From Rhodopseudomonas palustris (GTDB taxonomy: Bacteria > Pseudomonadota > Alphaproteobacteria > Rhizobiales > Xanthobacteraceae), in assembly GCF_003591005.1 (NCBI RefSeq), contig NZ_QYYD01000011.1, positions 1 through 64,000 of the forward strand: a stretch of DNA of 64,000 bases, written 5' to 3'. Shown here one piece after another: positions 63,416-64,000 of this stretch. Numbering within the stretch: the first letter of the stretch is position 1; the number at the start of each line of letters is the position of its first letter. A program made the translations under genes and the position numbers. Below the pieces are notes generated by a model. It made no database searches. It was not told the origin of the DNA and saw nothing but the letters and a program-made list of their open reading frames with translations.

Positions 63416-64000
63416 TGGCGATGAGCAAATCGATGCTTGAGCATCGGGAGCCGGGCGACATCGAGGCGCTGTTGCCGTGGTATGCGGCCGGCACGTTGAG
63501 CGCTCGCGACATGCGCCTGGTCGGCGAGGCACTGGACCGCGATCCTGAACTCGCCAAGCAATACGCAGCGGTGCTGGAAGAATATGCCGCGACCATTGAG
63601 CTGAACGAGAGCCTCGGCGCGCCGTCGTCGAAGGCGATGCACAAGCTGTTCGCAGCGATCGATGCCGAGCCGGCGCAGGCGGCGCGGGCAGGCATGAAGC
63701 CGGCCGGGCCGGGTTTCGGCACTCGCTTCGCGGGCTTCGTGAAGGGGCTCTCGCCGAAGGTGCTGACCTGGTCGGCTTCCGTGGCAAGCATGGCGCTGGT
63801 CCTGCAGGCTGGGCTGATCGGCGCGATGCTGGTGTGGTCACCGGGCGGAGTGCTGGAAACCGGCACCTATCAGCCACAATTTGATCGCGCACCGGCGCCG
63901 CGCGGCGAGGAGCGCCTACCGGCGCCAGCGGCTCCCGCGCCGTCGTCACCGCCTGCTGCGACACCGCCGCCCGCTGCTGCACCGCCTACGGCGGACACGT
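63412..64000 (+). CDS. Putative anti-sigma factor (cut by window end)
   Basis: A frame from ATG 63412 stays open to the end of the window (196 codons seen). The N-terminus, DIEALLPWYAAGTLSARDMR, is typical of anti-sigma domains that bind ECF sigma factors. No HxxxCxxC zinc motif is seen, so it is not of the ZAS type. A hydrophobic segment (SASVASMALVLQAGLIGAML) near residue 125 would cross the membrane. A Pro/Ala-rich periplasmic part follows. It overlaps the sigma gene by four bases, so it is its likely regulator. Confidence 0.82.
   Translation, partial: MMAMSKSMLEHREPGDIEALLPWYAAGTLSARDMRLVGEALDRDPELAKQYAAVLEEYAATIELNESLGAPSSKAMHKLFAAIDAEPAQAARAGMKPAGPGFGTRFAGFVKGLSPKVLTWSASVASMALVLQAGLIGAMLVWSPGGVLETGTYQPQFDRAPAPRGEERLPAPAAPAPSSPPAATPPPAAAPPTADT

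Overview
The window is GC-rich alphaproteobacterial chromosome. Gene content and order point to Rhodopseudomonas palustris or a very close Bradyrhizobiaceae relative. The strongest clue is a complete p-coumarate locus (TRAP transporter, couA, couB, a hydroxybenzoyl-CoA-type thioesterase, couP, ABC permease/ATPase genes, couR) in the order I recall for R. palustris. Dense palindromic intergenic repeats typical of this family support this. The species is an inference from gene order; no database search was run. The first ~130 bases are almost pure C and look like a contig-end artefact.

Region 1 (0.2-19.3 kb) handles aromatic acids and acyl-CoA. A thiolase-like/DUF35 pair and an amidase are followed by pobA (4-hydroxybenzoate 3-monooxygenase), divergent from a TRAP transporter (tarPQM) and a DUF3237 protein. 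Then come couA and couB (hydroxycinnamoyl-CoA hydratase-lyase and ligase), a thioesterase, the binding protein couP, a diguanylate cyclase, a three-gene ABC transporter with a fused permease-ATPase, and the MarR repressor couR. A shared 15-bp operator-like motif (TAT-N5-YATAA) lies upstream of tarP/pobA and couA, and twice between couR and the ABC operon. This suggests one regulon running from uptake to ring hydroxylation.

Region 2 (19.4-27 kb) holds an MHYT-GGDEF-EAL protein, a Kef-type antiporter, a glycerate kinase and an orphan ABC binding protein, plus an apparent stub of a secreted-protein gene. Region 3 (27.1-36.1 kb) is a DNA-damage module: UdgX and a radical-SAM DNA repair protein diverge from imuA-imuB-dnaE2, with a perfect alphaproteobacterial LexA box between them. 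dnaE2 carries an in-frame copy of a 90-bp palindromic repeat found elsewhere between genes.

Region 4 (36.3-40.7 kb) is a TetR-headed accessory block: L,D-transpeptidase, short-chain dehydrogenase, alpha/beta hydrolase, VOC and EthD-like proteins. Region 5 (41.1-44.5 kb) has visibly lower GC. It holds a HEPN-domain protein, a frameshifted GIY-YIG nuclease and a membrane-anchored pseudo-receiver protein, followed by a gene-free structured stretch. It is the best candidate for an undescribed, possibly defence-related set, though that is inference. Region 6 (44.5-64 kb) holds a CoA transferase, a PilZ protein, an RND efflux pair with a nearby TolC-like gene, an enoyl-CoA hydratase, a DUF2946 protein with two tandem TonB-dependent receptors, a DUF2336 protein, a diguanylate cyclase, and an ECF sigma/anti-sigma pair cut by the window end. 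I saw no rRNA, tRNA, CRISPR array or insertion sequence.
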